Assembly (NCBI GenBank): GCA_023807065.1
Contig: JAJJLU010000629.1
Location: 1 to 26,268 of the forward strand
Length of the DNA: 26,268 nt
Source of the DNA: Isotricha intestinalis
Lineage: Eukaryota > Ciliophora > Litostomatea > Vestibuliferida > Isotrichidae
Direction: 5' to 3'
The notes under the pieces are model-generated. The model was not told the DNA's origin, searched no databases, and saw only the letters and a program-made list of their open reading frames with translations. This document shows, in pieces, positions 10,968 to 20,750 of the stretch. Within the stretch, counting starts at the first letter, position 1. Every line of letters starts with the position of its first letter. The translations under genes and the position numbers were made by a program.

Positions 10968-12572
10968 TTATAAATCTGCTCTGCTTAAGTCATCATCATT
11001 AATATCTGAATTATTATCATCATTATTATTATTAGAATCAGAATCTATATCTTGTGGAATTTCTTTCCAACCTAAATTATTTGAAATCCAATATTCAATT
11101 TCATCTATATCAAAATTATTAAAGAAAATAGGATTATCCTTTTTTCCATTAATATATAAACCAAGTAATGGTGTTTCTTCAATTTTCTCATCAATTTCAT
11201 TATAAAATAAATTAATAATACCAAATTTAATTCTATAATCATTTAATTTTCTATATTTATCACTAAGACTAGTTAAATTAGAATAAATATCAGTTGCCAA
11301 TTCATCTGTATCTTTCTCATATGAAAGGAATAAAACAACATAATTTAAAGCTCCATTATATATTTCTTCTTTAAAAGTTTTACTAACTAAATAAAATATA
11401 GATGATGGTTGTTCTAAAGGAACATTTTCTGAAATTTTATCTCTTTTTAATTCTTTATTTTCATATTTTATAATAAATTCTATTATTTTTTCATTTGTTA
11501 TTTCTCCTTGATATGTAAAAGTTTCTGAAGTTTTTGGATCATACATTTTTACTATTGGTAAATCATGTATATCTAAATTAAAAAACTCTTTGCATTCTTC
11601 TGCAGTATCACTATCTTTAATATCTGAATGAGTAATAATATATTTTCCTTCATATTTCAAATGTAAATTTGAAAATATTAAATCTTTTTGAGTGTCTTGT
11701 TCATTTTCATTTTCTCTAAAATAAGAAATCATTGTTATATTTTCCCCGAAAATAAGAGAAAAATCAAGAGAATTTAATTCTTCATTGACGATTCTATAAT
11801 GTTTTTTAATGAAATAATCAATTGATTCAATTGAAAAAGATGAATTATCATATTTTTCAATTTTTTCTTCAGGATCTAATTTATATAATACTAAATCACT
11901 TTGAAGTTGAGATTTACATTCAACACAATTAAAAATGTCAAAAACATCATCATAATTTCCTGCTATTTGTTTTAAATTTTCATATTTTTCCTTTTCTTTT
12001 TCTGAATTAATAGTACTTATAAAATATTGAGTAAAATTATTTGTTTCTTCTTTAATTATATTAAAATTATTTCTTTCTAATATAGGATTTATCAATTTTT
12101 TTGTTAAAAATTTAATAACATAATTTTCATCAAACAAATAAGGAAAATCATTAGGATTTTCATTAATATATAATTTTAAAGAAGGGTATTCATTTTTTGA
12201 ATTTATTTTTACTGATTCAAGATTAATTTCAGCATTCATTCTTCCAAAGATTAAATCTTGATTTTTTTGTTTATATAATTCAGCTAATTTAATATACTTT
12301 GGAATAAAATCATAACATTGTTCATAATTTTGATGATAAAATAATATTAAAACATTAGCATTATTTTTTATTATTTCATTAAAATTATTATCTGTTATTT
12401 CAACTACATATTGAGTATCAGGAAAAATATCAATATTGTCTTTATCTTCATTTTCAATATTTTCCTCATTTGAATCTACATTTCCTTTTTGATTTAATTG
12501 TTGATTATCTACTTCATCATTTTTAATATATATTATAAGAAAAATAACAAGAAATACAATACTTTTTCTCAT
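10968..12572 (-). CDS. PDI-like ER protein lacking CXXC active sites
   Basis: This 534-residue protein starts with a hydrophobic signal peptide (about residues 1-16), then an acidic linker and what look like four thioredoxin-fold domains in the a-b-b'-a' order of protein disulfide isomerase. In the first domain the usual FYAPWCGHCK is FYHQNYEQCY (78-87): the first catalytic Cys is Tyr83, the second is kept as Cys86, and the cis-Pro loop remains (EYPSLKLY). In the last domain the site reads FLSYEKDTDEL, with both Cys lost but TPLLGLY retained. It should therefore be redox-inactive and act, if at all, as an ER chaperone or binding protein. The C terminus is a long Asp/Asn/Ser tail ending RADL, only loosely like a KDEL-type retrieval signal. 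It is convergent with Cks1. Confidence 0.85.
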   Translation of the reverse strand: MRKSIVFLVIFLIIYIKNDEVDNQQLNQKGNVDSNEENIENEDKDNIDIFPDTQYVVEITDNNFNEIIKNNANVLILFYHQNYEQCYDFIPKYIKLAELYKQKNQDLIFGRMNAEINLESVKINSKNEYPSLKLYINENPNDFPYLFDENYVIKFLTKKLINPILERNNFNIIKEETNNFTQYFISTINSEKEKEKYENLKQIAGNYDDVFDIFNCVECKSQLQSDLVLYKLDPEEKIEKYDNSSFSIESIDYFIKKHYRIVNEELNSLDFSLIFGENITMISYFRENENEQDTQKDLIFSNLHLKYEGKYIITHSDIKDSDTAEECKEFFNLDIHDLPIVKMYDPKTSETFTYQGEITNEKIIEFIIKYENKELKRDKISENVPLEQPSSIFYLVSKTFKEEIYNGALNYVVLFLSYEKDTDELATDIYSNLTSLSDKYRKLNDYRIKFGIINLFYNEIDEKIEETPLLGLYINGKKDNPIFFNNFDIDEIEYWISNNLGWKEIPQDIDSDSNNNNDDNNSDINDDDLSRADL

Positions 12573-14095
12573 TTATTTTTTAGAAATAATAAAATAAAAA
12601 ATGTATGATTTAATAAAATATTTAAATTTTTAATTTTAATATCTACTGACCTTCATCCTACTTTCATTTCTCTTTCTCTTTTATATTTTATATTTTTAAA
12701 TTATAAAAAAAATTAATGCTAATAAAACAACCAATTATAATTTTAAATTGCTGAATTATATTATCATCAATATTTTTGTTAAAACTAGTTTTGATGAATT
12801 ATAATATGATATATTTAAGTATCTTTTATTTATCAATAATGTGTTTGAATTTTTAAAGACTTTTATTCTTGTTAAATATATATGTTTGTTTTGTTTCATT
12901 TTTGTCAACAAGATTTTTTTTTTAAATTGTAAATTGCTTATTACTTAAAGAAATTAAAATAAAAGGGGGAAATTTAATATTATTAAAAATGTTTGAGAAT
13001 TAAGAAATAAACAAAAACATCAGAAATAAATTGAATTAATAATTGAGTGAATGTCTTTAACTAATAAGTTTTCCTATTGTAATAATGAAGTTAAAATTAA
13101 ATTTATATGAATTAAAAGCAATGTTCAATATAATGGAAAAAAAAAATAGCTTTTGATTGATTAATGTATTTTTCTAGGTTTTTAAATATAAGGGATGAAG
13201 ATTATGGCAATCTGTATACTTTATATATTATATCACAGATTAAAAGTGGTAAGTTTAATATATTTTTTAATTTTTTATTTATAATAGATTTTTCTTTCTT
13301 AACATCCAATATTTCATTGATATTATTTGTTCAAAAATCTAATTTCAACTCTTTTTATCTATGTTTCTTTTAAGAATTATAACTGTTAAAATTATTTAAA
13401 TAAATGTTTTTCATTATTTTTTCAAATAAATAAACCTATAAAATTCTAAATAATATGTAATATGTTGATAATAAATTCAATTTATTATGGCATAATAAAC
13501 ATAAAAGATTATCAAAATGATGTTAACGTTTTATCAATATAAAAAATTATAATTAACATAACTTAAAAGATTAGAATATTATAATATTTATAGAAAATAT
13601 ATATTAATATTAATAATCACTTATAATATTTGAATCAGAACCTTAACCAAAGAAAAATAAGGATGTATGAGGAGATATATATAATTTTTTTAATAACATT
13701 TTTTACAAAAATTATAATTAAATTATTGAATTAATTATTTTGGATTTTGTTCAATTTATTAAAATCTTAAGATTATATATTCTTTATTCAGATTTTTATA
13801 TTAAAATTAATTTTATATTATAGATTTGTTTGTTTTTTTTATTTTTACAATCATTTTCGTACACATTTTAATGAGAAATATTATTTTTTTTGTGTATTTA
13901 AAAAAATATATATTCTTGAATAAAAGAAATAATACTATAAAATAAAATATATTTTAATGAAAAAATATATATATTTTTTTTATTTAAAAATCTAAACAAA
14001 ATTTTTAATCTTATATATAAATCTCAATTTTTTTGTTTATTTAAAATTAAGAATTATAATATTAAAGTAATAAATTTAAAAAATAATTTTATCAA
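12573..14095. other. Long divergent intergenic region
   Basis: This 1.5-kb stretch separates the starts of the PDI-like gene (minus) and the EGF-like gene (plus). It is almost pure A/T, with a pyrimidine-rich patch near 12650-12690 just upstream of the PDI-like gene and a slightly less AT-rich patch at about 13160-13380 (see separate entry). A second such patch lies near 13635-13680. No RNA gene is visible. Confidence 0.5.
13164..13373 (+). other. Possible exon remnant or short gene, unrecognised
   Basis: A 69-codon open frame begins at 13164 in a patch with more G than its surroundings. Inside it, a stretch of about 39 bases begins GTAAGT and ends TAATAG, the form of a short ciliate-type intron. 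Removing it keeps the frame open to the TAA at 13371. A T-rich tract ending in TAG lies just before 13180 and could be another acceptor. The encoded peptide (RFLNIRDEDYGNLYTLY...) resembles no family I know. It may be a gene fragment or chance. Confidence 0.2.
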
Positions 14096-16642
14096 ATGAA
14101 ACTCATAACACTCATATTTTTTTTTCAATCTATATATTTCATTTTTTCATGTATTTGTCCATTCACATGTTCAACATGTGATGAAGACTGTAAATGTTTA
14201 TCTTGTTTTAAGGGATTCTGGGGAAATTCATGTGAAAAAATATGTAGTCTTAGATGTAGAAAAGGATGTTATCTTGATTCAGGAGATTGTAAAAGTTGTG
14301 ATAAAAAACATAGTGGAAGTAATTGTAAAATTCTATGTAATTCAAATTGTATATATGGATGCGATCAAAATGATAAAGATAAATGTAAAACTTTTGAAGA
14401 AGCACAAGAAGATGATGATTATAATAAAGAAGAAGAAAATATTAATGAAAATAATAGTGAAGAAGAAAATATAAATAATGATGAAAATGAAGAAGAAAAT
14501 ATTAATGATAATAATAACGAAGAAGAAAATGTTAATGAAAATAATAGTGAAGAAGAAAATATAAATAATGATGAAAATGAAGAAGAAAATATTAATGATA
14601 ATAATAAAGTAGAAGAAAATATTAATGATAATAATGAAGAAGAAAATATTAATGATGGGAATAAAGAATATAATTTAGGTGAATATAATCATAATAATGA
14701 AGAAGGTAAAACAGGAGATAATAATAAGAATAATAATGATAAGAAAGATGAAAATAATTCAGATTCTAATAAAATAAAAGAATATTCATCAAATGAAATG
14801 GCTTTTTCTTTTGTATCAGAACATATAAATAATTTTTACACTCCAAATGAAATAACAAATATTAAACAAGATTCATTTACAATTACAATTTATGATACAA
14901 ATCAAAAATTTGAAAATAGATTTAACGAATCTCACATAATTTTATCATTATGTGAAACAGAATTAAAAAAATATTATAATATTCCTCTAAATGAACCTTT
15001 AATTATAGTAAAAATGGATAGTGAGACAGATGAAAATTTTCCAACTAAAAAAGTAAATTACGAAATATTTTCTTTAAATAAAACAAAATTAGATAAAAAA
15101 ATATGTTCAAAAATAACAATGGAAATTCCAATAAAAGAAGATACAAAAATTGATATAAATGAATTAATGGAAATGCAAAATAATGGTATAGATTTAACTG
15201 ATAAAACAGATGCTTTTTTTAATGATATTTGTGTTCCTTATGATAATGATGATAAGGGAACTCCTTTTAATGAAAGGAAAAATTTATATGTTAATATTTC
15301 TTTTTGTGATGTTGAATGTAATTTAAATTCAATTAAAGAAAATAATGGAATTTATGAAGTTATCTGTGATTGCGGTCAACAATATGCTGAAGAAGCTCAA
15401 AAGAAAAGAGAAGGACATTTTGTGAAATCTATTTTAAATTCAAATATATTCGTTGTTAGATGTTATAAAGTTGTTTTTAATTTGAAAAGATTAAAAGTTA
15501 ATTGGGGTCATTGGTTTTACTTTACATTAATTATATTACAATTAATTAATCTTTGTTTTTTTGGATATTATGGATATAAATCTTTAAGAAAATATTTACG
15601 TTCTTTAATACATCATCCAGCATCTCCAATTTTAAATGCAAATAAAAACGATGATTTGAAAATAAAATCTAATGATATTATGAAATTAAATATAAAAGGA
15701 ACTTCAAATAATAATTTAATATTTATCTCTTCAACTAGTAATGTTCAATCAAAAGATTTGCTTGACAATAATCATATGATATCAATATTAGAAACTGATA
15801 ATGAACATCAAAATATGGAAGATATTGCTAATAATAATAATTTAAAAACTGAAATTTATGGAATTGTTAATAATAGTATAAATAATAATATTATAATTAA
15901 AAAAGAAAAGAAAAAGAAAATTGATGATCCATCAAAATTTACAGAAGATCAATTAGAATCTTTTCCTTATCAAAAAGCAATTTTATATGATAAAAGGGGA
16001 TTTAAAACAACATATATTTATTCAATATTAAGAAAACAAGGAATTTTAAATGCAATATTTATAGATTCTCAATCAAAATTTAGATGTATTAAATTTTCAA
16101 CTATAATGATAAGTATTGCATTAAGTTTTGGATTCAATGCATTATTTTTTAGTCAAAGTTTACAAAATAAAAGTTATAAAGGAGATAATTCTTTATTGAT
16201 TAGAATTCCTAAAGTTCTTATTTCTTTTTTTTCAAGTATCATATGTATATTTATATTAAATTTAGTCTCATCTTATGAAAATAATTTAAATAAATTTATT
16301 AAGAAGAAGAAAATAACGAAAAAAAAAATAAAGAAATTTTTAAAGAAAGTGAATTGTAAAGTAATTTCTTTTTATTGTTTAGCCTGGTTTTATACTTTAT
16401 TTTTTTGGTACTTTTGTACTGCATATTGTGCAATTTATCCTTTATTTCAAAAACCTTGGTTCTATGATAGTTTACAAACTCTTTTTCTTGCACATTTTTC
16501 TCCTTTTATATTTTGTTTAATGTATGTTGGATTTAGGGTATCTGGTATTAAATGTAAAATATATGCTTTTTTCCTCATTGGAAAATTCTTTAATCTTTTT
16601 TTGGACACAAAATATAAAAAATTCTTAAAGTTGTGTCAATGA
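14096..16642 (+). CDS. EGF-like multi-pass membrane protein of an uncharacterised protist family
   Basis: This 848-residue protein begins with a signal peptide (about 1-18), then a Cys-rich EGF/laminin-like ectodomain (about 19-100; for example CPFTCSTCDEDCKCLSC). A very acidic Asn/Glu repeat follows (about 110-190), then a folded ectodomain holding a conserved-looking core (LTDKTDAFFNDICVPYD, then NERKNLYVNISFC and ICDCG). One membrane segment lies at about 472-494. A cytoplasmic Asn-rich linker leads to a C-terminal module that starts FPYQKAILYDKRGF, contains FGFNALFF, and has about four more hydrophobic segments (near 667-686, 706-725, 755-783 and 792-818). This arrangement, with the DKR and NALFF motifs, recurs from memory in many ciliate proteins annotated only as hypothetical. 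A surface receptor or adhesion role is inferred, not shown. It stands alone between the long intergenic region and the right repeat arm. Confidence 0.8.
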   Translation: MKLITLIFFFQSIYFIFSCICPFTCSTCDEDCKCLSCFKGFWGNSCEKICSLRCRKGCYLDSGDCKSCDKKHSGSNCKILCNSNCIYGCDQNDKDKCKTFEEAQEDDDYNKEEENINENNSEEENINNDENEEENINDNNNEEENVNENNSEEENINNDENEEENINDNNKVEENINDNNEEENINDGNKEYNLGEYNHNNEEGKTGDNNKNNNDKKDENNSDSNKIKEYSSNEMAFSFVSEHINNFYTPNEITNIKQDSFTITIYDTNQKFENRFNESHIILSLCETELKKYYNIPLNEPLIIVKMDSETDENFPTKKVNYEIFSLNKTKLDKKICSKITMEIPIKEDTKIDINELMEMQNNGIDLTDKTDAFFNDICVPYDNDDKGTPFNERKNLYVNISFCDVECNLNSIKENNGIYEVICDCGQQYAEEAQKKREGHFVKSILNSNIFVVRCYKVVFNLKRLKVNWGHWFYFTLIILQLINLCFFGYYGYKSLRKYLRSLIHHPASPILNANKNDDLKIKSNDIMKLNIKGTSNNNLIFISSTSNVQSKDLLDNNHMISILETDNEHQNMEDIANNNNLKTEIYGIVNNSINNNIIIKKEKKKKIDDPSKFTEDQLESFPYQKAILYDKRGFKTTYIYSILRKQGILNAIFIDSQSKFRCIKFSTIMISIALSFGFNALFFSQSLQNKSYKGDNSLLIRIPKVLISFFSSIICIFILNLVSSYENNLNKFIKKKKITKKKIKKFLKKVNCKVISFYCLAWFYTLFFWYFCTAYCAIYPLFQKPWFYDSLQTLFLAHFSPFIFCLMYVGFRVSGIKCKIYAFFLIGKFFNLFLDTKYKKFLKLCQ
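14431..14655 (+). repeat. 90-base in-frame tandem repeat
   Basis: Two adjacent 90-base copies (14431-14520 and 14521-14610) differ at only a few bases and are followed by shorter partial units. They encode the alternating EEENIN(D/E)NN and ENNSEEENINNDEN blocks of the EGF-like protein's acidic stalk. Because the period is a multiple of three, copy-number change would preserve the reading frame. Confidence 0.9.
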
Positions 16643-16918
16643 TTTTATAAATTCAATTTTTATATATAATGATAGATTATAAATAAATTTTTAATATAAA
16701 ATGTTACATAAAAAAAGAATTTTTATTTATTAAATTTATTTGATAAATCCTTAACAATAAAAATAAAGATATAAATGTGAAAAAGATTGCTTTTTTTGAA
16801 TAAAATATTTATTTATTGAAATTATCTTATGAACTCTATTTATAAAGAATAATAATTATTTTATTAAATTAAACTTCTTCTTGAAATAAATTTAATATAA
16901 AAAAATATTTTTTAAAAA

Positions 16919-18142
16919 AAGGAATAGCATGACATAATCTATTTGATAAATGAAGAAAAAATGTAAACAAAAAAAATAATATTCCTTAGTTTTTGATGAG
17001 ATAAAAAATTGAATTATATTTGTTTTGGTTGATTCAAAACTCCAATAGTTTTTAGATTAAAATCGATTATTATAATTAGGAGATCAAATAAAATCGATAT
17101 TTTTTTTAATTTCAAACCAAAAAATTTTGTAAATAATTGAGTAGTATTATAAATTGTTATATTTTTTTTTTTGAGAATAACATTTAAAAATCTTAAGAAA
17201 AGTAAATAATAAAATTACTCAATTCTTGATAAATCTATGTAGAATTATTATTTCTTAATTATATTCAAAAAATCATAATTATTTCTTTTTAAGCTCAAAA
17301 TAAAATTAATTGATTATTATTAAAGTTTTTAGTAAAGAAATATTGAATTAAGTATAAATCATTTAAAGATAGTTACTATCATAGTCATTTTTATTCATTT
17401 AAATAATGAAAATAAAAGAAATTGAATTTGAAAAAAAAAGTAAAAAAAATAAATAATTTGAATAGAATTAAAAAAGAAATTGAAAATGAATAATGAAAAA
17501 GTGAAATTAAAAAAACAAGAAGGTGTTTACTTATAAAGAAATATAACAAACAAAAAAACAATAAATATAAAAAAATCTATGGAATCACAAAATATTTTTT
17601 TCAATATAAAAATGAATAAAAAAGCAAAAATAATTATAATAATTTTAAACATAAAGAGTCATAAAAAAAATAGAATAAGATAATGAAAAAAAAATAATTT
17701 AAATGGAACAAAAAGAATTACTCAAAAAAATAAAATATATTTTCCAAAAATTAATAAATAAATATAATAAAAAAAATAATAATTAATCATATATTCTAAT
17801 TTAATTAATGAATTTTGTGTAGATAATAAAACAATTATTAAATATAGATTCAAATTTATAATATTTAAATCCAATTAATTATTAATATTTAATAAAGAAT
17901 TTGAATGATAATATATATTATTTTATTGTTTATTGATTTTTATTTATTCAAATATAGTTAAAAAATAAAAAAATATTAGGAAATTTTTGATATTAATTTT
18001 TACTTATTTATAGAATCAATTTATAAACAAAATTTATTCTCATTATATTTTATATCATTTAATTATTTAAAAATGATAGCATTCATACTTTCTTATGTTA
18101 TTCTATTATTTCTATTTTTTTACTTTATTTTTTACACTTTTT
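16919..18142. repeat. Right arm of the long inverted repeat
   Basis: This is the reverse complement of 1-1222. Positions 17102-18142 match 1041-1 with a single mismatch found by eye (17928), including identical lengths of several long homopolymers. Positions 16919-17101 are the diverged inner part. On the outer side the sequence continues past 18142 into unique DNA, whereas the left copy is cut by the window edge. No gene is seen inside. The arm begins about 280 bases after the EGF-like gene; that 16643-16918 spacer is plain AT-rich sequence. Confidence 0.95.
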
Positions 18143-18656
18143 AATTACATTTTTATTTTTTTATATAATTTATTTAAAAATAATTTAGATTTAATGTTTT
18201 GGAACAATAAAAATATAAAAAATTTAACAATAGAAAGAAGTAATGAATATGAATTATCTATCGATTGAATGAATATTTATTCAAAAAAATTTTAAGAAAT
18301 AATGTTTTTTATGACACGTTCTTATTTTTTTAAAATATATGTTTTTTAAAAACCCTTGAAAATCAAGATTTATGAAAAAAACAAAAATTTGAAATATTTT
18401 TTGAAATAATTTTGAACCAAATAATGAAAAAAAAAATGAAATAATTATTTTTGAAAAATTCTTCTTTTTAAATTTTTTTGTCTGACCACAAAAAAATAAA
18501 TTTAATAATTTTATTAAATAATAGAATATAGTTAATAATATTTAATCGAATTCTAAATTATTCTGAAAGAGATTATATTGTTTTATATCAAGAAAAAAAT
18601 GTAAATTAAAAAAAACAATAAACAACTTAAATTAATAAATTTAATATAATTTTTAT
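18143..18656. other. AT-rich spacer between repeat arm and LRR gene
   Basis: About 510 bases of AT-rich DNA separate the end of the repeat from the stop codon of the minus-strand leucine-rich-repeat gene. I see no gene or RNA here. Confidence 0.5.
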
Positions 18657-19627
18657 TTAATATCTAAAATTTTTTTGATCATTTGTTTCAATATTACATC
18701 TTTTGTTTAAACCAAAGAACATATCTCTCATATCTTTAACATTATTAGTATTAAAATTTGATAAATTTAAAGAATTTAAAGAAGAACAATTAAAGAACAT
18801 ATAATTCATATTATTAACATTATGAGTATTAAAATTAGATAAATTTAAAGAAGTTAAAGAAGAACAAGAATAGAACATCCAACTGATATCATTAACATTA
18901 TTAGTATTAAAATTAGATATATCTAAAGAAGTTAAAGAAGAACAATTATAGAACATATAACTCATATCATTAACATTATTAGTATTAAAATTAGATATAT
19001 CTAAAGAAGTTAAAGAAGAACAATAACAGAACATATAACTCATATTATTAACATTATTAGTATTAAAATTAGATAAATTTAATGAAGTTAAAGAAGAACA
19101 TAAGAAGAACATATAACTCATATCATTAACATTATTAGTATTAAAATTAGATAAATTTAAAGAAGTTAAAGAAGAACAATCAGAGAACATATTTTTTGTA
19201 CTTAATAATAATTCATTAAATGTATAAATTATAGAGTGTTTTCCTTTTTTTTCGAATTTATGGTGTGATTTTATTTGTTTTCCATTAAATAAAATTGTTA
19301 CTTTATTTTTAAAATTATCATCTAATATTTTTATTTCTTCATTAGAATAACTAACATTAATTTCTGCATTAATAATATTATCTTCAGAATTATTTTGTTT
19401 TGATTCTTCAGAAATATTTTTTTTTTCTTAAAATCATTTAATTTTATTTCAAGTTCTTTTTTTTCTTTTAATAGAACATTTAATTGTTGTCTTAATTCCT
19501 CTACTTCTTTTTGATTTTGCTCTAATTCTTCTTTTTTTTGTCTCATTTCTTGATATTTCTTTGTAACTTCAATAACTCTATTTTCTAAATTTCTTATCAT
19601 CCTTTGATTATCATTTTCAATATTCAT
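18657..19627 (-). CDS. Coiled-coil / BspA-type leucine-rich-repeat protein, split by a one-base frameshift
   Basis: Two open frames on the minus strand form one gene. The first starts at the ATG ending at 19627 and encodes a Glu/Lys/Gln-rich coiled coil of about 65 residues. At an A10 run (T10 at 19417-19426 on the plus strand) the frame is lost. One extra A there would restore it and join a linker (including NKVTILFNGKQIK and FNELLLSTKNM) to the repeat domain from 19190 onward. That domain has six full 26-residue units plus a partial one, of the form MFxxCSSLTSLNLSNFNTNN. This is the DUF285/BspA-like pattern common in bacterial surface proteins and seen in some protists. There is no signal peptide or membrane segment, so an intracellular binding protein is likely. 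The shift may be a sequencing error, a real mutation or, less likely, programmed slippage. Confidence 0.75.
18723..19190 (-). repeat. Six 78-base leucine-rich-repeat units
   Basis: Six consecutive 78-base units (ATG-containing starts at 19190, 19112, 19034, 18956, 18878 and 18800 on the minus strand) are followed by a partial one from 18722. They are very similar in DNA as well as protein, differing mainly at the residues between MF and C, at LNL versus LDI, and at a few other positions. This points to recent expansion or homogenisation. Confidence 0.92.
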
Positions 19628-19690
19628 TAATTTTCTTTAAAAATTAAACAATTTTTCAAATAAAGAATAAAATATTATTTATAAAAAAAA

Positions 19691-20750
19691 ATGAAATAAT
19701 TACAAAAAAAAGAAATAGAAGAGTCTGAAGAAGGATATTTAGAACTAAATGATTTATCAATAATAGATAATAAAAACTGGGAATCAAGTGATGAAGAAAT
19801 ATTATCATATGCATTGAAATTAGGATATGATATAGAAAATGATTCATGAATTATTTAAAATAGCATATAATTATTTAAATTTCTTTACCAGAAGGATGGA
19901 AAAGAATAATATATAAAAAACAAAAGAATTAATGTATATTAATATTGAAAATGGAGAAATTGAAATTGTAATTGAAATTGAAGAATTAGCTTATCAAGTT
20001 AAAAAAAAAGAAGAATATTTTAAAAAATAATTAAAGTTTTTTTAATCAAAATTATAATAATAATAAAGTTATTCCCATTAAAAAAATAAATCCTATTAAT
20101 AATAATAAAGTTATTAATAATAAAATTATTAATAAAATTAAAAGAAATTTGATAATAAATTAAGTTTAATTGAAGAAAATTGTTTAAGTGAATTAGATAA
20201 AAGTAAAGAAGATTCTTTTTTAAAAATTCAAAGTAAAAAATATGATAATAAAGATATTAATTTTACTCATAATTCATAAAAAGATTATTCTAGTAATATA
20301 TTAAATGATTTAAATATAAAATCTATTTTTAATAAAAATGAAGAAAATAAAAGAAAAGATGTTAAAACTATTACTATTAGAAAAAATGATAATGAAGATA
20401 GTAATAATATAACTATTGATATTTCTTTTAATAAATTAAATTTAGAAAAAATGAAAAAAAATATTTTGAGAAACAATTAAATGAATTCAAAAATTTTGAA
20501 AAAAATATTCTGATAATTAAGAAAAGAAAATTATAAAAAAAAAATGAACTCAAATAAATGGATGGTAAAAAAAATAGATGAAGAAATTAATAATGAAATT
20601 AAAACAAATGAAAATGAAATAAAAGATAAATAAATTTATTAGAAAATAAATTATTAAATGAAAACGAAAAAGAAATTGAAAAATATAAAATAGAAAATAA
20701 AATTAAAAATATTTTGAATGAAAAAAATAAAAAAAAAGAAGAAAAATAAT
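19691..20750 (+). pseudogene. CEP164-like pseudogene (WW domain plus coiled coil)
   Basis: Pieces of one protein can be read in successive frames. Frame 1 from 19691 has a TAA as third codon, then EEGYLELNDLS and SDEEILSYALKLGYDIENDS, then TGA. A short piece ELFKIAYNYLN follows in another frame, then LPEGWKRIIYKK, then from 19932 MYINIENGEIEIV...EELAYQVKKKEEY. The order EEIL-A-LG-D, LPEGWK, YINxENGE, then a Tyr/Lys helix matches the N terminus of CEP164, the distal-appendage protein of basal bodies, including half of its WW domain. Downstream are long Lys/Glu/Asn coiled-coil fragments (one open stretch from about 20150 to 20480). Several frameshifts and stops make a working protein very unlikely. 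The call rests on motif order recognised by eye; the 3' end is approximate. Confidence 0.65.

Noticed and set aside
1..18142. A Maverick/Polinton-like or other large DNA transposon bounded by the inverted repeats.
   Set aside because: The enclosed genes are host-type (Cks1, PDI-like, MORN, membrane proteins). No polymerase, integrase, capsid or transposase is seen.
20040..20140. Runs of TAA that would read as polyglutamine if TAA encoded Gln, in the frame that continues from the CEP164-like WW piece.
   Set aside because: All intact genes use CAA/CAG for Gln and several stop at TAA. The same DNA reads as an Asn/Ile/Lys-rich open stretch one frame over, so ordinary frameshift decay explains it.
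19691..20750. Euplotes-like programmed +1 frameshifting at AAA-TAA.
   Set aside because: Shifting +1 at the AAA TAA near the start leads to further stops rather than the recognisable protein, and no intact gene in the window needs frameshifting.
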